In this document: one piece after another, positions 23,129-34,336 of the stretch
Layout of the letters: each line of letters opens with the position of its first letter
Numbering within the stretch: position 1 is the first letter of the stretch
Origin: Termitomyces sp. T153
Lineage: Eukaryota > Basidiomycota > Agaricomycetes > Agaricales > Lyophyllaceae
Direction of reading: 5' to 3'
NCBI GenBank assembly: GCA_018296165.2
Contig: JACKQL020000021.1
Coordinates: 310,001 to 374,000 of the forward strand
Length of the DNA stretch: 64,000 nucleotides
Program-made: the position numbers and the translations under genes
The notes under the pieces: generated by a model
What the model saw: only the letters and a program-made list of their open reading frames with translations
Databases searched by the model: none
Told to the model about the DNA's origin: nothing

Positions 23129-23356
23129 TGTAGTGCAAATTTTGGCACTCGTGCCGATCCGATGCGAGTGCGCTTTATTACTCACTACTAATTACTCTAG
23201 CTATTTGCTTATTTCTTTAGATTTAAATTTGATTATCTTAGTATATAAATACTTGATCTGTAGATAGTGAAGATTTGACAAGTTTTAAATTGTTACTCTG
23301 GAGTCCCCCTCAGAAGAAAGTGTAACGACATTGGAATAACATCCATTGGCATTACA
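23129..23356 (+). repeat. Gypsy 3' LTR
   Basis: 228 bp, TGTAGTGC to GCATTACA, followed by the AGTGT duplication at 23357-23361. Five CpG sites of the 5' LTR are TpG or CpA here. Length and ends match the 5' LTR exactly. Confidence 0.9.
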
Positions 23357-24564
23357 AGTGTTCCTTGTTTGTAGATTGACATACAGCTGGTATCTGCCAA
23401 CCTGATGACAGATGACAATGTAACCGACAAAGGTTAGACAAAGACATGGATCGACCTCTCAGATGGTCACGGAAAACTAGGAAAATGACTGTTTTTTTTC
23501 CTTTTCTTTTTTTCTCTTTATGTGCAGATAATCTCCAGGATAGGAGATGATGAGTGTATCTGTGAAGTACCCTACAACTTGGGGGGTAGAACTTGTAGTA
23601 CTTATCAGTGATGGCATAGTTGAAGTACAGTAGTGATTGTGCAAGGCCCAGCAGAGCCCAGGCCCAATATCGAGGCCTTGGGCTTAGGCTTGGGCTTGCA
23701 TCAGGAAAATCTAAAATTGATGGTGGACACCCTGGTACATGTTTCAAAAAAAATTTTGCCAAAAATGCAATTCCGGTGTCACATAGACTTGACTGGAGCT
23801 GATTTATTTGTTACAATTTCAATTTCAAAATAGTTAACTCTGTTTGATGGATGGCTCACCAGCCACGCCACGGTAACCATCATATCAAAATTTGATTTTG
23901 CTGATCTGGGCTGTGGCTTGGGATGGATTTCTCATTGAGATGGATGTTTCCTGTGAAGATTTAATACTATTCAGTACTTACAATCATAATGAACATAAAA
24001 TATATATATGCTATGGAAAATTCAAGTCTTATATCCTTCTTGAAAGACAAGGGGTGGGAGGGCATGAGAATGTGATGATGGTTTGGAATCACAAACAATG
24101 ATTAAATATGCACAGTCTTTGAATTGTAGTTTTTTACCCTGACCATTTAATATTCCAAAATTGATCTCATTGTTGGATGCTCCATGACCACCACAAGGGA
24201 CAATCCTAGTGATCCTGACTAGTTAATAAAGACAGTATTTATATACTTATGCTACAGACACTTTACTTAGAGAAACATGTGTACTCTACAGATAGGCTAA
24301 TGGAATCAAGTACACTTAGACTGAGGAGAAATACACTGATATTATGTACTCTACAGGTTTTATGAGTAAGCCTTCAAAATCCACCTAGCACAGGAATTTC
24401 CAATGCCTGCTAAGCTGCGGCCTAGGCTGGAACTTGTGCTTTGTGTAAACTCAAGTCAAGCTTGAGGCTATCTCAAGCCATGTCTTAGGCTGGGCTAGTG
24501 AGCTCAATTCACTGTCATCTATCAAGTGTAAAGTACAAAAGTATTAGAATCAGTCACTATGATC
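23357..24564 (+). repeat. R1 copy A, right half (3' of the gypsy insertion)
   Basis: Colinear with 39397-40609. Shared blocks are GATTGACATACAGCTGGTATCTGCCAACCTGATGACAG (short pieces of it), ATCGACCTCTCAGATGGTC, a second palindromic module near 23648-23700, GATGGATTTCTCATTGAGATGG, CACTTTACTTAGAGA and CATCTATCAAGTGTAAAGTA. At many sites where copy B has CG this copy has TG or CA (for example GAACTTGTGCTTTG against GAACTCGCGCTTTG). It ends at GATC (24561-24564), six bases before the stop of the decayed terpene synthase. Confidence 0.75.
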
Positions 24565-24569
24565 ACATC

Positions 24570-25960
24570 TCATGGCAGAGGATATTGTGAATCAAGTTCA
24601 TATAGCCGATAATGGTCATTTCCCAGATGCAATGCCCTAGAATAATGAGAAGTCATCAGAAACAATACAAACATAGAGTGAAAGATTTATAGCTGCTGAC
24701 ACTATACCAGACTCCAACATCCACCATGTCTTGACAGCTGCCAAATCAATAGCTAAAGTGTGTATGATATGCTTGCTAGTAGTGCAGAGTTCATCCTTGA
24801 GGGCAGTCAGTATGCTGGATGGAGAATGGCCCTTAGCTGCATCTCAAGTATGGATATAGGTCGCTGTTTTGCCTGCAAGCTCCTCTTTCACAAACCTGCC
24901 TGGAACAAATTATGAAGTGATATTAATCTAAGTGGGGGGAAATCTCACAATAATATGTCATCTACCACAGCGATCCAAAAGGTCATGTCCCTGAGGGCTT
25001 GTAAAAAATTAACAAAATTTGTGTGTTGAGATAGCAAGAATAACAACAGAGCAGCAGGAAGACCTAGACTTGTTTGTTCCCTCAGAAGGAGAGGGAAACA
25101 TGTCATAGTCATAGCACTATCCTTTGATCATGACACTTTTGGGTTACTCACCTGCACATGAGCAAGCTGAGGTTCAACACAACTAGCAGTAACAAACTCA
25201 AAGGATGTGCTCAGAGTGAGATTGGACTGTAGTGTTGGATATGTAGCCAACAACATGCATAGAATGTTGGCAAACAGACCTAGAACAGGGTTGAGCTGGA
25301 GGAGACCTTGAATAAAGTGTTGTTGGAATACAATGCAGGGTAGGGGATCATTGATAGTCACATCATCAATATATATGATACACCAGTTGAAGAGTGCAAT
25401 GGCTTTCTTTTCTTTGAAGGAACATCTGCAAAAGGCCAGCTACATGAAAAATGAGAAAATTCACATCAGAGAATGTCTTGACTGGAGATGGGAAACCAAC
25501 TTTGATTAGACTAGCAGCTTCAATGCACACTTTTCTCAAGCTGCTGAGACAAGATATTGCATGACTCCAACTTGGCCTGCATAGCTGCTTCAAGCCTTTG
25601 GTTTGTTGGTTGTATTTGTTGATAGACTCAGGAAGGGTAGAGGCCAAGATATTGCTTGATCACAATAAATGCATCTATATGCAATATACATCAGTAACTG
25701 TTGATGTAGTATGACTCAAAGTAAGTGGCATACTTTCTGTGTCTGCTGCAGGTGTTTCCTTGAAGTTTTCTTGAGATTGTGATATTGTAAGCAAGAAGTG
25801 TTTGGATATGTTGTCCATTCAAGCTGCCATGAACATTATGATGTTCTTACAGAATTAGGGCCTCAGAGTCAATGGCTTCTAACAGGTTCAGTAATGATAG
25901 TTCAAATCTGGCAATGAAAATGCCTTTCAGTGCTTCCATTGCCCTGAGTAAGACAGTCAG
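24570..25960 (-). pseudogene. Decayed TRI5-like terpene synthase (CpG-depleted)
   Basis: The minus strand aligns by eye with the intact gene at 40966-42297. Recognisable parts are the LEAAMQAKLES helix near 25565, an IYIDDV Asp-rich motif near 25370, the VFQQHF...QLNPVLGLFANI block (25230-25340), FEFVTASC, TFWIAVVDDILL near 24980, then an intron and FVKEELAGKTA near 24870, and an HYRLYELD C-terminus. Introns fall at the same places as in the intact gene. The Ser of the metal-binding NSE triad is now Leu and an Arg codon is TGA (24844-24846), both explained by CpG loss; there is also a frameshift near 25520. The N-terminal exon is uncertain. The product would have cyclised farnesyl diphosphate. 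Confidence 0.75.
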
Positions 25961-26726
25961 AGAAGGTTGGCAGAAAGGTAAAAAAAATTGTTTGTAGATT
26001 ACAGTATACAACTCATTTTGGCTAGCTCACATACTCATCCCACAAGACACAGAAAATGTAAGGTATACAAGTTCCATAGATATTGTTATGCCTGTCTTTG
26101 TAAGAATCAATGCATTATATACAATCTTTATCAATTAAGAATGTCAGTAGCTGTGGACATTGGACACACTTCCAGACAACCCATCTGCCCCACACAGAGC
26201 CCAACAATGACATAAAACCAGTGCTGATGATGAGAGAGAGAAAGCCTGACAATCTTGTATCACAAACCTTTGATCTGGTCATTGGGGCTGCTGAGGCTAA
26301 TGAGTTCACATGATAGATGGAATGAATGGACATCAAACTTTCTTACATTAACTGATAGACAGATGTTGTCATAGCTACATGCTTCTCAGCACTAGTAACA
26401 CCTTGTGCTCTGCTTCTTTTGCTGGGTTCTTGGAAGGCTGTCAGTAAACAGCCTCACTGCAACTCTACAGGCAGGATAAAATGTACTTTGTTTGCCAGTG
26501 GATTGGATACAATTTATATGTAATCTATCTAAATGCTCACCTTTGTTTGCTAGTGGTTAGGATAAGCAAACAAAGGTGAGGGGGAAAATGTTTTGAGGCA
26601 GCCCTCACATGAGTGTGCTGCAAGTGCCACTTGTGTGATGCAAAGGTGAGATTTGCATCATCAAAACATTGTAAGTTGCTTCTGCACACTTACACCCCTC
26701 CCCCCCTGAAACATCCTGCCACCATG
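25961..26726. other. CpG-free DNA without recognised features
   Basis: I see no coherent reading frame on either strand and no terminal repeats. A TTTGCTAGTGGTTAG/CTAACCACTAGCAAA-like reversal near 26550 is too short to interpret. It is probably decayed repeat or spacer. Confidence 0.4.
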
Positions 26727-27756
26727 TCATCTTTCAGTCCTCTTCCAAGCCTCCCACATGTACAGCACCTCACATTCATCCAACTCCAAATGGGGCAGCC
26801 ATTTGTTATGCTCTGGGGGGAAACCAACCCAATGCACAAGGTATAGTTGTCCATGGCCATGCCTGTGTTCATTGATTATTTTGTTGATGACCTGGTGGTC
26901 AGTAGCCCCATCTTCCATTATTACAGGACTTGGATGGGTATATTCTCTATTGGTGAACAGGGAGGGGTCATTAGGGATGTGTTGCTTCACCAAACTGGCA
27001 TGGAAACTGGGGAAGGTATGCTTTTTGTCACTCAGCAACCACAGGGTGTACTCTGAATGTTCTGGGAAGGTTGCTACTACTTTGTATGGTCCATCATTCC
27101 AGAGCATGAACTTAGCAACATGTTTCTCTCCCTTGCACATGTGGTCCCTCTAGCAATGCTTAGTCACAAGCATCACAAAATCCCCAACTTCATAGACCTC
27201 CTCCTCTGCTTGCCCTTTGTTAATGTGATAAGCCTGTCAAACCTTGGCCATGAGGAGATTATCTTGGGCTTCCTGCACATCCTGTTGTAATTTACTGATA
27301 ATTTCATGTGCTTTTTTTCTGTCCTTTGAGGCCCTTGCCAGTAGTGGTGTCAAAGGAGGAATGATGTGTGAGGAGCACCATGTCTTTAGTTAGAAGAGTG
27401 AGAATCCTATGGATGAATTAACTGTGTTCATGATAGCAAATAAAACCTGGGGGAGTGTTGCTAGCCAGCCTCTTTGGTCTTGGTCAACAAGGTACCTAAT
27501 TGCCTGAACTACTGTCTTGTTCATGCATTTGCTGCTGCCATCTGTCTCAGAGTAATATGCAGTCAACATCTTGAGCTTGACACCTATGAGGTTGTGTAAT
27601 TCTTTCCACACATCTGCCACAAAGAGCTTGCCTCTGTCCTAAACAATCTGTGTCATTAGACTGTTCTTGCAGTACCACTTGTTGAAAAGCACAAGTGTAA
27701 TATCTGCTGCTGAGTCTTTTGAGTGCCAGTGGACCCTAGCTGTCATTGGGAGACTT
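26727..27756 (-). pseudogene. Gypsy relic: integrase and chromodomain, minus strand
   Basis: Between 27756 and 27390 the minus strand reads as a gypsy integrase core (a KLFVADVWKELHNLIGVKLKM start, a YYSETDGSSKCMNKTV block and GFSLF). An in-frame stop lies upstream near 27640 and the Glu position reads Lys. At 27140-26727 follows a C-terminal domain and chromodomain (PSFHASLVKQHIPND, INEHRHGHGQLYLVHWVGFPPEHNKW). Together with the gag fragment at 29990-30604 this is one element. RT and RNase H are absent, so it was internally deleted before or after the small LTR element inserted at 27757. Confidence 0.75.
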
Positions 27757-28231
27757 TGTAAGGGAATGACCCTTATTAGGTAACTCCAACTCTATCCAGC
27801 CTTAGTCATAGGTATAGCATCATCTCTAGCATATCTGATTGACCAGCCACCAAGCCCCTGCACCCTCCAATCAGGAGTAGTGAGCCCTTTGTAGTCATTG
27901 GACCCTATCTCCCTTTTGACATTGTTAGTAATTACTGTTTAGCATACCCAGGCCACTTACTACATATAGCATTAGTCATAGCATAGCCATGGATGTAGTA
28001 TATAAACCAGTCTGCAGAATAGGATATCCTCAGACCAAACAATAGCAGTATCTTCCTGGCCTATCCACTAGATCAACTGTAAGAGCCCCAGCATCATTAC
28101 CTTAGCCTTGCTCACTGTGCTCACCTGCTTGCTGGACTCTTAGCTGCTTGTACTGCCCTTTGACTCTTGCTTGCTGCCTGCATCACTTGTCATTGCCAGG
28201 TTTATCCATGGTTGCACTCAATCCTCTTACA
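27757..28231 (+). repeat. Left LTR of the non-autonomous element
   Basis: Begins TGTAAGGG and ends CTTACA. A TATATAAA box lies at about 27998-28005. No CG is present. Confidence 0.8.
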
Positions 28232-29340
28232 GCTTGTTCAGTCTCCTATGCTGTCCACATCTCTAGCCCACAGCACCCAACCTACTCCCTACCTTTGGTC
28301 TCACCCTAACCTCAAGACACTATGTTGTCCTCTGCCACCTTGTCCAATTCTGCCAACACTATTGAGAGACTGCTAACTCTTGTGGTAGGACTTGAGAGAA
28401 GACTAGCAGCACTTGAGTCCAGTCATATGCCCTTGCCTGCCATTGCCACTGTTGCCACTGCCTGAATAGCCTCACAGCCTAGTATGGGTGGTTGCTGGGG
28501 CAGAATAGGCATGGCAATGCAATTGGCTCCTCTGGGGCAGCTGAAGCTCTTGTCTACTACTAAAACTCCTACTGTACCCACCTCTTGCATTTCTTGACAT
28601 GTAGTGCACCCTACTGCTAATGCTCCCCTTGCTGTCCCCCTTGCTCAGGACCTCCCTCCTATGGATGGCCATACCCCATGTTTTGAATATGCACTCAAAC
28701 TTCCCAACTCTCTTATTGTGCATGTGGTTTGGTCATCAAGGACAAGGCCTTAAACAAGCCCTAGACATCTCCAGTGCCCACTTGGCTGCCTTCATAGTTG
28801 GCTCAGCTGGAGGAGACCACCAGTTTGTCTCTATCAGGGGCTCCAATCAGCAGATTGGAGAAGCCCTTGTAGTTATTGTTGGAAAGTGGATAGCTAAAAA
28901 GTGAGTCTGTGTATTGCAGAAGCAATGCACAAGCAATGTTGTATCAGCAGTTGCTATGCTGGCACCTGCAGGACACACCACATTGTCCACCCCTACTCCT
29001 ACCCAGCCTGAAGCACCCTCCTCTAGCACTCTACCAGCATCTTCTTTATTGGCTCCAGCTGCTACCCCTTCTACCTGGCAACCTCCATCTCTCCCTCCAG
29101 ACTTGCCAATGAGGAGCATTCACTCATTTGGGGCCACTCCAGCTTCTCCAATGGACACCTCTTCCCCTATGGCCCTCTCTACACTGGTGCCTGATGCATT
29201 GGCCATAGTTATATTTTATGGTTTTGGACCATTACTCTGGGACTGCCACACCTGCCATACCTACCACTGCTCATTGTGGTCAGACATTCTGTAAAAGGTA
29301 ACACTGTTCATTGGGTCAACAAACCTTGAGGGGAGGGTCA
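28232..29340 (+). pseudogene. Gag-like interior of the non-autonomous LTR element
   Basis: The plus strand from about 28323 starts a short Ser/Ala-rich, Leu-heptad frame (SATLSNSANTIERLLTL, GLERRLAALESS) that ends at a stop near 28460. Later blocks are Pro/Thr/Ser-rich and broken by stops. This fits a remnant of a gag N-terminus with a coiled coil; no zinc knuckle or enzyme is visible. It could alternatively be non-coding filler as in TRIM/LARD elements. Confidence 0.45.
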
Positions 29341-29818
29341 TGTAAGGGGACAGCCCTTATTAGGTAACTCCAACTCTATCCAGCCTTAGTCATAAATATA
29401 GCATCATCTCTAGCATATCCAATCAACCAGCCACCAAGCCCCTGCACCCTCCAATCAGTAGTAATCAGCTCTTCATAGTCATTGGACCCTATTTACCCTT
29501 TTGACATATTGTTAGTAATTACTGTTTAGCATACCTAGGCCACTTACCACATATAGCATTAGTCATAGCATAGCCATGGATGTAGTATATAAACTGGTCT
29601 GCAGGATAGGATATCCTCAGACCAAACAATAGCAGTATCTTCCTAGCCTATCCACTAGATCAACTGTAAGAGCCCCAGCATCATTAGCTTAGCCTTGCTC
29701 ACTGCACTCACCTGCTTGCCAGACTCTTAGCTGCTTGTACTGCCCTTCAGCTCTTGCTTGCCACCTGCATCACTTGTCACCACTGGGTTTATCCACAGTT
29801 GCACTTGATCCCTTTACA
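29341..29818 (+). repeat. Right LTR of the non-autonomous element
   Basis: Begins TGTAAGGG and ends CTTTACA, followed by the GACTT duplication. It aligns along its whole length with 27757-28231. Confidence 0.8.
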
Positions 29819-29823
29819 GACTT

Positions 29824-30604
29824 GATAGAGGCTCTGGAGTTGGTATTTGTACATCTGAAGGGGAATGTTGAGGTTTTTCTGTCTCAGAATGAGGGGCATT
29901 GGAAAAGGCAATTTCATTTTCTAGCAACAGACATAAGAACCTGTTAGTACCCAGTGATGGAGGCATACATCTCATCTGTTGCTTGACTAAAAATCCTCCT
30001 CCACTTCCAGAGGTGACATGCAAGTGCTGATCTCCTCTGGGGTTGACTCCAGAGTCAGCTTGTTTGCCAACAGAGCTCTGGCAGCATCTTTTGCAGCCAG
30101 CAGTTGCAGGAGGAGTTCCTCCTGCTCTGCCATGGAGAGGTAATGCACCTCCAGACCCAAGGAGGCAGTGTCATGTGAAATGCCCAGGCTTCCTGCATCT
30201 CTGACACAGTAATGGCATGGTGTGGAGCTGTTGGGCTGTGTCCACATCCATGGGGATGCCTGGTAGCAAGGGGCATGGCACAGGGATGGTTGGAGTGGGG
30301 GCAGGCACTGGGCAAGCAAGCACAGGGTATCAGAGGTTGGTGACTGGTGCAGGGTGCAGTGTGGGGTGCATGGAGCAGAGCTCCCATCAAATCTCCATGA
30401 GTTGCCACTGATCCTGGGCCACTTCATACCACAAAGCAATCCTTTTGTTGTCTGGGCAGCCCTCCACAAGATTGTCAATGCATTCCACAAGTGCAGAGTG
30501 CAGGCCATCCCAGAACATGAGGCATAACTGAAAGCTGTTGGGGTAGGCAGCTTGCTCAACCAGTGTCCAGAAGGAGTCAATATACTTGTCTAGGGTTTGC
30601 TTCC
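29824..30604 (-). pseudogene. Gypsy relic: gag fragment, minus strand
   Basis: The minus strand from 30604 reads QTLDKYIDSFWTLVEQA, a GLHSALVECIDNL phrase and WYEVAQDQWQLME, which is the capsid region of chromodomain gypsy gag. After a frame change near 30390 comes a linker (MAEQEELLLQLLAAKDAA, then CMSPLEVEEDF). Everything from here to the integrase at 27756 apart from the inserted LTR element is missing. The capsid begins abruptly at 30604, where the LINE-tail repeat joins it. Confidence 0.65.
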
Positions 30605-30605
30605 T

Positions 30606-30890
30606 CTGAAAGTAATTTGTGACATAACCTTGCCTAGTACTCATGCCATCCAAAAGTATGCAAGGAAAGTTCCAATATCCAAAGCTATATGACAAATGGA
30701 TGCCTAAAGGAGTAGAGTACACACATTACTTTACCCCTGCCTCTTAGCCCAGCATTGTGGCTTGCCAGTGGTATACATAAAATTCATTCATTCATTTCAT
30801 TCCTTGAGGTACACTTGAGTAGCATGGTCCAGGCCAGAGGATCACCACTGAGATGTTCTAATATGATATGATATGATATGATATTTTGAC
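30606..30890 (+). repeat. 5'-truncated LINE 3' end or SINE, copy 2
   Basis: Same block order as 13762-14059: CTGAAAGTAAT, GACATAACCTTGCCTAGTACTC, GGAGTAGAGTACAC, TTACTTTACCCCTGCCTCTTAGCCC, GGCTTGCCAG, ATTCATTCATTC tail, GTACACTTGAGTAGCA, GAGATGTTCTAAT and TATGATATGATATGATA. CpG positions have become TpG or CpA. It interrupts the gag relic at 30604. Confidence 0.7.
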
Positions 30891-32019
30891 TGTGAAGGGT
30901 GCCCTATTTGGCTGCAATGCCCACTACTTACCACTCTATTTCTTATAAAATATTAATGAAAAATTAGCATAATCAGCACAGCAGTCAATACATCTGCAAT
31001 CAATCTAGTTTTGACTTCTATGATGTTTCAAGTGGTATGTTTGTTTTGAAATCACATAAATGCAAACTTATTGTTGGATAGCATGTGGCAAATGCACCAA
31101 CATGATTTTACATCATGTGACTGAAATACAATGACATGTGACCAGCATGTAGTGTTATGTCTAATTGGTATCTAAGGTATACCTATTCAAGGATACTTGT
31201 CACAAGTAATTTTTGTTTATACCATGTCATTACATACAATACAAAACATGTTATTATTGTTTTCAAGCATTTACATAGGTACACACCACCTTGTTTCTGT
31301 GGCAGACAATATTTGTTTAACTCTATTCTAACAAAATGTCCAGAATAATTCATACGTTTTGTCCTCAAACTCATAATTCCATGGTCCTACAAGATGCAAA
31401 AACAGTCTCAGTTTTGCCACAAAGAAGTTCCCAGATGTTTTGATAAACCTCAATGTTCTTTTTCTTTCTTGAAGGTAAGTTATTCAACCAATGTAATAAA
31501 ATGCCATTTCACATTACAGGTTGCATGACCATTCTCATACTCCATCCAAATACCACACAATACAGGGCTTCAAACATAGCAGTGCAATGGTCACAACATT
31601 ACATGTGTTGAAGAGAAATGACCATGTTTGGAGTTATGGCATGGGTGGCACCAATTTCCGATGGAGAGCCAAGTTTCCATCCATTCAGCATTAATTGATG
31701 ACAGTTAGCAATTTCAATAACCACAAATTCAATGCAACCAAGGAGGAATGGGTATGTTTTTATTTTTCAATAGTAGATTTCATTTTATGTTGTAATAGTG
31801 CAGTTTTGTCAAAATCACAAATGATTTTCATATTTTGAGAATTGTTTTCAATATGTAGTTTCATGAATATACAGCATCTGTAGTCTAGCTTCACATATGT
31901 GAATGAATTTGTTGTAGTGATTGATATTTACTCAAGGGCCAATCACCAGCTCATATCCACAGTTAATACAGGACAGTCTGTGATGTTGTAACACCCCTCA
32001 ATTCCAGTGTGCCAAGAAC
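30891..32019. other. AT-rich decayed DNA, nothing recognised
   Basis: No frame longer than about 60 codons is coherent and no terminal repeats are seen. The first CG after the desert appears near 31355. Confidence 0.4.
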
Positions 32020-32650
32020 ATCAAAAACCATAGCTATCCATTAATTCTTGCTTCATTCCTGGGCATGACAGATCTTCACTGCAGACATGGGTTTCTTCAT
32101 TATCCCATTCATTCAAGGACATTGCAAATTGGTAGCCTCTCACAAAACCTTCATAATCGAGTCCAAAAACCAACCCAGAGTGGTAGTTATTGCTGGCCAC
32201 ATATTGATCAAATTCACAAACCCAAACATTAGCTCTGGATAGGCACAATATATCTTGTTGAACAAAATATAATTCATTATGACAGTTGAATGGAAATCAA
32301 CCATTGGTGCCAATGGATTAAGTGTTGTTGACTCAAAAATGTTTACCTCCACCTGACTGCGGCTCAGAATTTTGATTCTTGCAACTCATGCCATATCTGA
32401 GAACCATGCCCTTATGACCAATGATTTGGTGATCACCATTACATCATGAAAGTTTTCCAAAGTATCCACAATAGTGGCACATTGTCTGAGCAGACAGAAA
32501 ATGTTGAGGTTATGCAGATAGAAGGTCCATGGATTGAGCATGAGCAAGACACTTGATCCTCCAATAATGCTTTTTGTTGTTTTCAATGGGTCAAGAATGT
32601 TATCCCCTGCTAATCCAAGGCCATTTAAAACCCTTTTAATAGTCATACCA
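32020..32650 (-). pseudogene. Remnant of an Agaricomycete-type uncharacterised protein family
   Basis: Three minus-strand pieces in different frames read in order. They contain SIIGGSSVLLMLNPWTF with an LHNLNIF continuation (about 32630-32500), NIFESTTLNPLAP with VDFHSTVIMNYI and YPELMF (about 32340-32230), and VFGLDYEGFVRGYQFAMSLNEWD ending in a Cys-rich CSEDLSCPG (about 32180-32030). From memory these match a family common in mushroom genomes, often next to transposons, whose N-terminal GSSxLLxxxP...LDxF pattern hints at a nucleotidyltransferase-like fold. Function is not known to me. Frameshifts and CpG loss show it is dead. Confidence 0.45.
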
Positions 32651-32909
32651 ATGTGATTTCACACAACAATCTGTAACATTTTGCATGTCTTTCTGATGCT
32701 GCATTGGTCACAAAGATGGTAGTTGACAGAGAATCTGTTCAACAGTATCTTTTGGCAGCTGCATCAACTTATTATCCAACTATATGGTCAGTCTACATTG
32801 TTAACTTCACAGACAACAACACACCTTGTTTGACCTTTAAATGACCAGCCTTTTCATCTTTCTTCCCCCTTTTTTTTATTTTTATTACTAAATTTGCGAA
32901 ATCCTTTTC

Positions 32910-33140
32910 CTACAGGTTGACATTGAAAAGCATAGGATATATGTCACAGGGACATGTGAACTCCACCATTGTTTCAAACGCTGATGAAAGTGTGGTGAAA
33001 ACCAAGGTGTGGATATGAAAAGTCAAATTGCCTATCAGCAGAACTAGATTGCCATCATAGAAACAGACAGGAGTGACATCTGATAGAATAGGATTGGTGG
33101 AGAGAGGGTGATAGCAAACTGGTAGTGGAAAAAGGGACAT
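32910..33140 (-). pseudogene. BTB/POZ domain remnant
   Basis: A 76-codon minus-strand frame contains FYDGNLVLLIGNLTFHIH followed by LVFTTLSSAFETMVE. This matches the start of the BTB/POZ fold as found in many mushroom proteins (DGN-V-Q-EDT-F-VH...S-VF-DM). BTB domains mediate dimerisation and Cul3 binding. The rest of the domain is missing, and an AT-rich stretch follows. It may be an exon of a broken gene. Confidence 0.45.
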
Positions 33141-33506
33141 TGCTCCAGGTTAAAGACAAGATCTAGAAGAAAAGGGGGCATATGGAACAACGCACTAAAT
33201 CACATGTGGATACCAAACAGAGACATATGATTGCAGTTGATTCACGTTGAAACTGCTGAAGGAGAAAATATCGAACTAAAAGGGTGGATAGGTTGAGTAA
33301 GAAATCAAAAACAATAACAAAAAGACACCATTATAGAAACGACACCGAGGAAAATGGATGGAAGGGATGGAAATGAGTACTCAGTAAAAAATGGCCCGGC
33401 CAGATCAATGGTCCAGAAAACGTGACTTTTTATCTGAATCAACCTTTTACATTTTTTTTGATAGAGCCACAAGAAACCCACTACATAGCAGTGGGAATGA
33501 TTCAAT

Positions 33507-34336
33507 ACAATCCTTATCCATGTCAGTTTCACATCCCCGAGTTATGAGCTATGCTACTAAGGTACTATCCATGCACAATTGTGCAGTATTTGATGATACT
33601 CATTTGGCACAATGATTGGTGCATCTGCAACATCTACGACCAATATAATATACTGATTATTAATGGGGCATGGGTATCATGATTGGAGGCTGGAGCTAGT
33701 TGAATGAGTACAGTGGTGATGTGGGGCCCAGCAGTGCCCAGGCCCAATATTGAAGCCCAATATCAAGGCTCAGGCTCATGCTTGGGCTTGGGCTTACATC
33801 AGGAAAATTTGGAATCGATGGTTGACACCCTGGCACATGTTTCAAAAGTTTTTACAGGAATGCACAATAAAATTCTAAATTGACTATATGTGGAATGTTT
33901 TACTGGGTATTTGTCCGGTGTCATATAGAATCAAGATTGAAGCTTATTTGTTTGTTTGTCACAATTTCGAAGTAGTTAACCCTGTTTGATGGGATCACCC
34001 CAGCCCAGCCGCCAGGCGTCACCATCATCATATCAAAATATGATTTTGCTGTTCACAAAATGATTGATTTGTTGGGGTTCTTTCACATCGATGATATTGA
34101 TACCTCCTAGTAGTAGTATACATATAATAATGATTTACAGTGCATGCGGGGCATGTGATATAGGCTATAGCTATAGCTAAGCTAGTGCAACTGTCAACTG
34201 GGCCTAGATGGCGCGAAGCGCAGATGCAATGAATGCGTCACTACACAGGTTTCTTGGCTCGAACTTCAAATTCAAATCCATAGGCACCTCGATGACTCCT
34301 GGATACTATACAGCTACAGTTAGAGTTGCTTACTAC
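33507..34336 (+). repeat. R1 copy B, left half (5' of the copia insertion)
   Basis: Colinear with 14060-14883. It starts at ATCCTTATCCATGTCA, has the palindromic module near 33730-33800 and ends GAGTTGCTTACTAC. The last five bases (ACTAC, 34332-34336) are the copia target duplication. Confidence 0.75.

Larger units (their letters stand above)
14884..23356 (+). mobile_element. Ty3/gypsy LTR retrotransposon with chromodomain (degenerate)
   Basis: A complete 8.47-kb element with two 228-bp LTRs, flanked by the 5-bp duplication AGTGT (14879-14883 and 23357-23361). The order gag, protease, RT, RNase H, integrase, chromodomain identifies Ty3/gypsy. The polypurine tract before the 3' LTR is AGGAGGG-type (about 23117-23128). 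I could not identify a convincing tRNA primer site after 15111. The LTRs differ at 9 positions by my alignment, 8 of them transitions, five with CpG in the left copy and TpG or CpA in the right. The coding part is disabled by several stops, a frameshift and two catalytic substitutions. It sits inside R1 copy A. Confidence 0.9.
27757..29818 (+). mobile_element. Small non-autonomous LTR retrotransposon
   Basis: Two LTRs of about 475 and 478 bp flank a 1.1-kb interior, with a perfect 5-bp duplication GACTT (27752-27756 and 29819-29823). A purine-rich GAGGGGAGGGTCA (about 29327-29340) directly precedes the right LTR and gives the plus orientation. The interior has no protease, RT or integrase. 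It must have depended on enzymes supplied in trans. It sits inside the minus-strand gypsy relic. Differences between the LTRs are often TG in one copy against CA in the other, the mark of a shared ancestral CG decayed on opposite strands. Confidence 0.85.

Noticed and set aside
30387..30722. 111-codon minus frame read as one protein
   Set aside because: It is a chimera: its first part is the LINE-tail repeat and only the part below 30604 is gag.
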